Source: Shewanella electrodiphila
Lineage (GTDB): Bacteria > Pseudomonadota > Gammaproteobacteria > Enterobacterales > Shewanellaceae
Direction: 5' to 3'
DNA length: 64,000 nucleotides
NCBI RefSeq assembly: GCF_023283985.1
Contig: NZ_JAKIKU010000003.1
Coordinates: 248,001 to 312,000 of the forward strand
Each line of letters begins with the position of its first letter. Position 1 is the first letter of the stretch. The translations under genes and the position numbers were made by a program. Positions 59,976-64,000 of this stretch are shown here, one piece after another. The notes under the pieces were generated by a model, which was not told the origin of the DNA, ran no database searches, and was given only the letters and a program-made list of their open reading frames with translations.

Positions 59976-60311
59976 TCATTTCAAGCGCTGTGCCCAATTA
60001 CCGTTATTCTGCGCCTCACATCGTGTTTCACTATCAAACACGATTTGTTTGGCTTGTACTTTAATGCCCTGTTGCAATAATTTATGGATGATTAAGTTTT
60101 GAATAAAAGCATCTTCTTTGCTCAACGCTAATTGAGTGAGCTGCGGATCATTTTCGAAAATACACACCACTTTTAACGACGCAGGGAAAGCATTGAAATT
60201 AACAGTATGGGTTAACCATTCAAACCCTGAACATTGCTCGAGTAATACCTCGCACACCTCTGTCAGCGTATCTCTAATTTGATTATCTAATTTTTTGTCG
60301 GTCTTTTTCAT
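59976..60311 (-). CDS. Small conserved protein of unknown function (often labelled Fis family in databases)
   Basis: 111 residues starting MKKTDKKLDNQIRDTLTEVCE. The rest (FEWLTHTVNFNAFPASLKVVCIFEND) looks like a compact alpha/beta protein. From memory, similar Vibrio and Shewanella proteins carry the label Fis family regulator. I see no helix-turn-helix of the Fis type here, so that name is doubtful. Single gene, with no clear functional link to fadE or the efflux pump. Confidence 0.7.
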   Translation of the reverse strand: MKKTDKKLDNQIRDTLTEVCEVLLEQCSGFEWLTHTVNFNAFPASLKVVCIFENDPQLTQLALSKEDAFIQNLIIHKLLQQGIKVQAKQIVFDSETRCEAQNNGNWAQRLK

Positions 60312-60476
60312 CTGCGCTCTACTTGGTACTTGATTGTGACAGCATATAGCTATTATCCATTGATTTTGAGCTTAGTCATTATTTTACGACTAACGTTAAC
60401 TATCGGAACATATCACATGGGATTTATAAACAATGAGATATTCATTTATGCTTAGTAGTCATAAATAGAAAACAAT

Positions 60477-60505
60477 AAAAAGCCAGTTACGAATAACTGG
60501 CTTTT
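60477..60505 (-). terminator. Terminator after the RND efflux operon
   Basis: On the minus strand AAAAGCCAGTTA-ttcg-TAACTGGCTTTTT forms a 12-bp stem with a UUCG tetraloop, about 35 bases after the permease stop. Confidence 0.9.
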
Positions 60506-60543
60506 AATTTGCTAATTAGCTCTTCAGTTTTAATTTAGCTTAA

Positions 60544-63500
60544 TTAATCATTTGAAAGTTCTTGTTCAAGCTGTTTTGTGATCGCATCTGGTGAGCTGCT
60601 ATTACGGGCGAATATGCTATACGCCACAGGTATCACAAGTAGTGTAAAGAACGTGGCTAACAATATGCCTGACAGTACCACCACACCAATAACAAAGCGG
60701 GTTTCAGCACCTGCTCCGCTTGACATAACTAAGGGTATTGCGCCAGCTGCTGTCGTAATACCTGTCATCAAGATAGGACGTAATCGCTGGGATGATGCTT
60801 GTATTACCGCATCATCAAACGCAATCCCTTTATCACGCAATTGGTTAGCAAACTCAACGATTAAAATACCGTTTTTCGCCGCAAGTCCCACCAGCATGAT
60901 AATCCCGATTTGGCTGTAGATATTGATACTTTGATCAGTAAACCATAGGCCAATTAACGCGCCTAAAGTGGCTAGCGGAACCGTTAACATAATCACCATT
61001 GGATGCACATAACTTTCAAATTGCGCAGCCAACACCAAGAACACAATCCCTAATGCCAACACAAAGACAAAGTACATTGAACTACCAGAACTTTGATAAT
61101 CTAAAGACTGGCCTTTGTAACTGATAACAGCTTCAGCAGGTAAATAAGTATCCGCAATATCATTCATATAATCTAATGCTTCACCCAAACTATAGCCATC
61201 GGCTAAGTTAGCCTCAATGGTAATAGCCCGCATTCGGTTATAGCGGTTAAGTGAACTGGCATCAGCGTACTCTTCCACTGTCACTAAATTTGATAAAGGA
61301 ACTAACTCACCGCTTCGGTCTGAACGAACATAAATATTTTCAAGATCCGTTGCAGTGTTTTGATTTTCACGATTACCTTCAATAATCACATCGTATTCTT
61401 CACCATCGCGCATGAAGGTAGTGACTAATCTAGAACCTAACATCGACTCTAACGTGCGACCAATATGCGAAATTGATACACCTAAATCTGCTGCGCGATC
61501 TTTATCAATCGCCACTCTCAACTGCGGCTTAGTTTCTTTGTAATCATGATCAAGACCCGCAAGCATTTCGTTCTCACCTGCTTTTTCAATCATGATGTCA
61601 CGCCACATTGCCAGTTCTTCGTAACTTGGGCCCCCTAATACAAACTGCACAGGTTTACCCACACCTCGACCAAAGGCTTGACGCATTATCGGGAAAGCTC
61701 TTACACCAGCTAAGTCAGATATACGCGAACGGATATCGGTAATGATTTCATTCGCTGGGCGACGCTCAGCCCAATCTTCAAGTACGATAATGGCCATACC
61801 ATTAGAGAAGTCAGCACCAGATCCAAAACCACGTGGTGCGCGAATTAACAAACGCTTAATATCTCCAGATTCAACTAAAGGCATTAAGCGACCTTCGATT
61901 TCATCCATATACTTTTCAATATATTCAAAGCTTGCACCTTGTGGGCCATTAACCACTAAGAACATCGAACCGCGATCTTCTTGTGGTGCAAATTCTTGCG
62001 GGACTTTATTAAGCAAATAACCACTGACAGCAAATGCAGCAACAACAATTAAACCGATAAAATAAGGTTGTTTAATGGCTGATTGCAGATTGGACTGGTA
62101 GATATTAGTGACAAAATCCATCATGGCATCGACTTTACGCACTAACCAAGATGATTGACCCGCAGGTTTTAGTAACTTAGAACACATCATTGGGCTAAGT
62201 GTCAGGGCCACTAAGCTTGAAAACATCACAGCTGCACTCATGGTGACAGCAAATTCTTTGAATAGTTTTCCTAGATCACCATCAAGGAAACTAATCGGCA
62301 TGAACACTGCGATAAGTACCAAGGTTGTTGCAACAACAGCGAATGCCACCTCACGTCCACCAAGGTATGCCGCTTTTAATGGAGAATCGCCTTGCTCAAT
62401 TCGGCGGTGAATATTCTCCAGCATCACAATCGCATCATCTACTACCATACCAATGGCTAAGATCATCGCCAAAAGGGTTAATAGGTTAATGGTATATCCA
62501 AGTGTATATAACACGATAAACGTGCCCATAAGTGATACAGGAACGGTTAACGCAGGTATCAGCATGGCGCGCACGCTACCTAAGAACAAATAAATCACAA
62601 TGATCACCAGTATCATTGCAATGAACAGCGTCTGATAAACTTCTTTAATCGATGCTTCAATAAATACTGAACTGTCGTATGAACGTTTTATCTCCATTCC
62701 TGCAGGTAATGTAGGATTGATTTCATCCACTAATGCATTGGCAGCACGTGCCACTTCTAAGGTATTTGAGGTAGATTGTTTAGACACCCCTAAACCAATC
62801 ATTGACTCGGTATTACCACGGAACATAATCCGCTCTTCTTCAGAGCCAATTTGCACCTTAGCAACATCACCTAGCCTCACCAAATAGCCATCATTACCTT
62901 GTGTAATCACAAGATTGGCAAAGTCTTGTTCTGTTCTAAAACTTCTATCCACACGGACAGTAAAGTGACGCTCTTTAGATTCAATGGAACCCGCTGGTAA
63001 TTCTACGTTTTCTGAGCGCAGCGCAGATTCAACATCGGCTACGGTCAAATTTCGAGACGCTAAGGCTTGTCGGTCAATCCAAATCCGCATTGCGTAGACT
63101 TTACCGCCACCTAAACGAATATTAGCCACGCCATCGACCACAGAAAAACGGTCAGTTAAGTAACGGCGCGCATAATCGGTGAGCTGCAATGTGGTCATTT
63201 GATCAGAGACCAAGTTTAACCACATGATGACTTCATCACCACCATTGGCTTTTTCAACCTCTGGTGGATCGGCTTCTTCAGGCAAGTTATCGAGTAAGCC
63301 AGAAATTCTGTCACGGACATCATTGGCAGCCGCTTCAATATCACGGCCAACATCAAATTCTAATGTGACAGATGAGCGCCCGTCACGGCTACGGGAGCTA
63401 ACATGCTTAATCCCTTCTACGCCACTAATCCTATCTTCAATTAGTTGGGTAATACGGCTTTCAACAACCGAGGCACTCGCACCACGATAGCGGGTGTCAA

Positions 63501-63639
63501 TCGATACCACTGGCGGGTCAATATTAGGGTATTCTCGTAATGGCAATTTTTCAAAAGACACTAAACCAAGAATGATAATCAAAATACTGATAACAGAGGC
63601 TAATACCGGTCTTTTTACAGAGATATCAGTTAAAATCAT
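60544..63639 (-). CDS. RND (HAE1-type) multidrug efflux permease
   Basis: 1031 residues, the AcrB-family length. Twelve membrane helices with two large periplasmic loops (about 30-330 and 550-850). The start MILTDISVKRPVLASV is typical of the AcrB/MexB superfamily branch found in Vibrio and Shewanella. The proton-relay aspartates are in MVVDDAIVMLENIHRR (about 398-413), and the fourth-helix motif in the second half is MLVGLAAKNGILIVEFANQLR (residues split). It exports drugs, bile-type compounds or metabolites with the adaptor encoded upstream, whose stop overlaps this start (ATGA). Substrates not predictable. Confidence 0.94.
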   Translation of the reverse strand: MILTDISVKRPVLASVISILIIILGLVSFEKLPLREYPNIDPPVVSIDTRYRGASASVVESRITQLIEDRISGVEGIKHVSSRSRDGRSSVTLEFDVGRDIEAAANDVRDRISGLLDNLPEEADPPEVEKANGGDEVIMWLNLVSDQMTTLQLTDYARRYLTDRFSVVDGVANIRLGGGKVYAMRIWIDRQALASRNLTVADVESALRSENVELPAGSIESKERHFTVRVDRSFRTEQDFANLVITQGNDGYLVRLGDVAKVQIGSEEERIMFRGNTESMIGLGVSKQSTSNTLEVARAANALVDEINPTLPAGMEIKRSYDSSVFIEASIKEVYQTLFIAMILVIIVIYLFLGSVRAMLIPALTVPVSLMGTFIVLYTLGYTINLLTLLAMILAIGMVVDDAIVMLENIHRRIEQGDSPLKAAYLGGREVAFAVVATTLVLIAVFMPISFLDGDLGKLFKEFAVTMSAAVMFSSLVALTLSPMMCSKLLKPAGQSSWLVRKVDAMMDFVTNIYQSNLQSAIKQPYFIGLIVVAAFAVSGYLLNKVPQEFAPQEDRGSMFLVVNGPQGASFEYIEKYMDEIEGRLMPLVESGDIKRLLIRAPRGFGSGADFSNGMAIIVLEDWAERRPANEIITDIRSRISDLAGVRAFPIMRQAFGRGVGKPVQFVLGGPSYEELAMWRDIMIEKAGENEMLAGLDHDYKETKPQLRVAIDKDRAADLGVSISHIGRTLESMLGSRLVTTFMRDGEEYDVIIEGNRENQNTATDLENIYVRSDRSGELVPLSNLVTVEEYADASSLNRYNRMRAITIEANLADGYSLGEALDYMNDIADTYLPAEAVISYKGQSLDYQSSGSSMYFVFVLALGIVFLVLAAQFESYVHPMVIMLTVPLATLGALIGLWFTDQSINIYSQIGIIMLVGLAAKNGILIVEFANQLRDKGIAFDDAVIQASSQRLRPILMTGITTAAGAIPLVMSSGAGAETRFVIGVVVLSGILLATFFTLLVIPVAYSIFARNSSSPDAITKQLEQELSND

Positions 63640-64000
63640 GCCGCATTCTCCGAACCAGCGACCTTGGCAAAATTAAATGCTTCAGCTGCTTCAGTTTTCA
63701 CTTCATCGCCCGGTCTGACTTTAAGTAAGCCACGAATAATGACCGGCGTGCCAATTTCCACGCCGTCGATGATTTCTACCCAGCCACGATTACGGATCCC
63801 AATGGTTACCGGCTTTTGCTCTACCACATTTTCATCGTTAACTATGTATACGAACTGTTTAGATTGAATTGGGATAATCGCCGATTCTGGTAATAGTAAG
63901 GTTTCTCGATTTTGTTTAATCAGTTTTACTTTCATTAACATGCCTGGCAATAAAGCAGCATCGGCGTTATCAATGATGGCGCGCACAATCACTGCGCGCG
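63636..64000 (-). CDS. Periplasmic adaptor (membrane-fusion) subunit of the RND pump, C-terminal part only
   Basis: The last 120 residues or so of an AcrA/MexA-type adaptor; the rest lies beyond the right edge. RAVIVRAIIDNADAALLPGM and VGIRNRGWVEIIDGVEIG are typical of the beta-barrel and membrane-proximal domains. The stop overlaps the permease start by four bases (ATGA), which couples translation of the two pump subunits. No outer-membrane channel gene is visible in the window. Confidence 0.92.
   Translation of the reverse strand, partial: RAVIVRAIIDNADAALLPGMLMKVKLIKQNRETLLLPESAIIPIQSKQFVYIVNDENVVEQKPVTIGIRNRGWVEIIDGVEIGTPVIIRGLLKVRPGDEVKTEAAEAFNFAKVAGSENAA

Overview
The window looks like chromosomal DNA of a marine gammaproteobacterium, most likely Shewanella. 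This is an inference from gene content and order (a csrD-like gene, then rsxABCDGE-nth, ruvCAB with yebC and aspS, cmoAB, a thiC-thiDE-thiF-thiS-thiG-thiH operon, fadE, many c-di-GMP-type and TonB-dependent proteins) and from the AT-rich sequence. No phage, insertion sequence, transposase, integrase or CRISPR array was recognised.

Layout. 1-1354 holds the N-terminal two thirds of uvrB on the minus strand. A gene-free stretch of about 1.7 kb follows, with an inverted pair of DnaA-box-like sites, and ends in a strong rRNA/tRNA-type promoter driving five identical tRNA-Asn(GTT) genes (3112-3601). Next come a degenerate GGDEF/EAL protein of the CsrD type (3789-5690) and the electron-transport operon rsxABCDGE followed by nth (5815-12582).

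The most unusual part is 12340-22162. The last 80 codons of nth occur three times: in the intact gene (12340-12582), in a truncated copy with the same protein sequence but 20 silent changes (16700-16942), and in a decayed, frameshifted copy (21963-22162). Between the copies lie two cargo blocks. Block 1 has a TetR regulator, a ferredoxin reductase and a carotenoid-desaturase-type FAD enzyme, with a consensus promoter buried in a palindrome. Block 2 has a hairpin-rich MITE-like element, a LysR/MFS pair, and an esterase-TPR protein whose nucleophile serine is replaced by threonine. The structure suggests two successive islands that entered the 3' end of nth and each re-supplied it. The third copy, next to a terminator and the small membrane gene ynhF, would be the ancestral end of nth.

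After the islands the window returns to housekeeping genes: ynhF (27 codons), gloA, a TonB-dependent receptor with a perfect CRP site upstream, ruvB-ruvA-ruvC-yebC, aspS, a diguanylate cyclase with three solute-binding domains, and cmoA-cmoB (wobble-uridine tRNA modification). 36262-42309 is a five-gene set: a retropepsin-like lipoprotein, an inactive transglutaminase fused to a 7TM domain, an ATP-grasp glutamate-ligase-like enzyme and two secreted proteins of unknown function. It looks like one envelope-associated system whose function is not established here.

The last third holds a LysR regulator, a low-complexity HExxH metalloprotease with a small partner, the thiamin operon behind a TPP riboswitch, an unknown membrane-anchored protein, a hemolysin III family protein, an alkyltransferase-like protein, a DUF3108 protein, a YafJ-type amidotransferase, fadE with predicted FadR and PsrA sites, a small conserved protein, and the permease and partial adaptor of an RND efflux pump that runs off the right edge.
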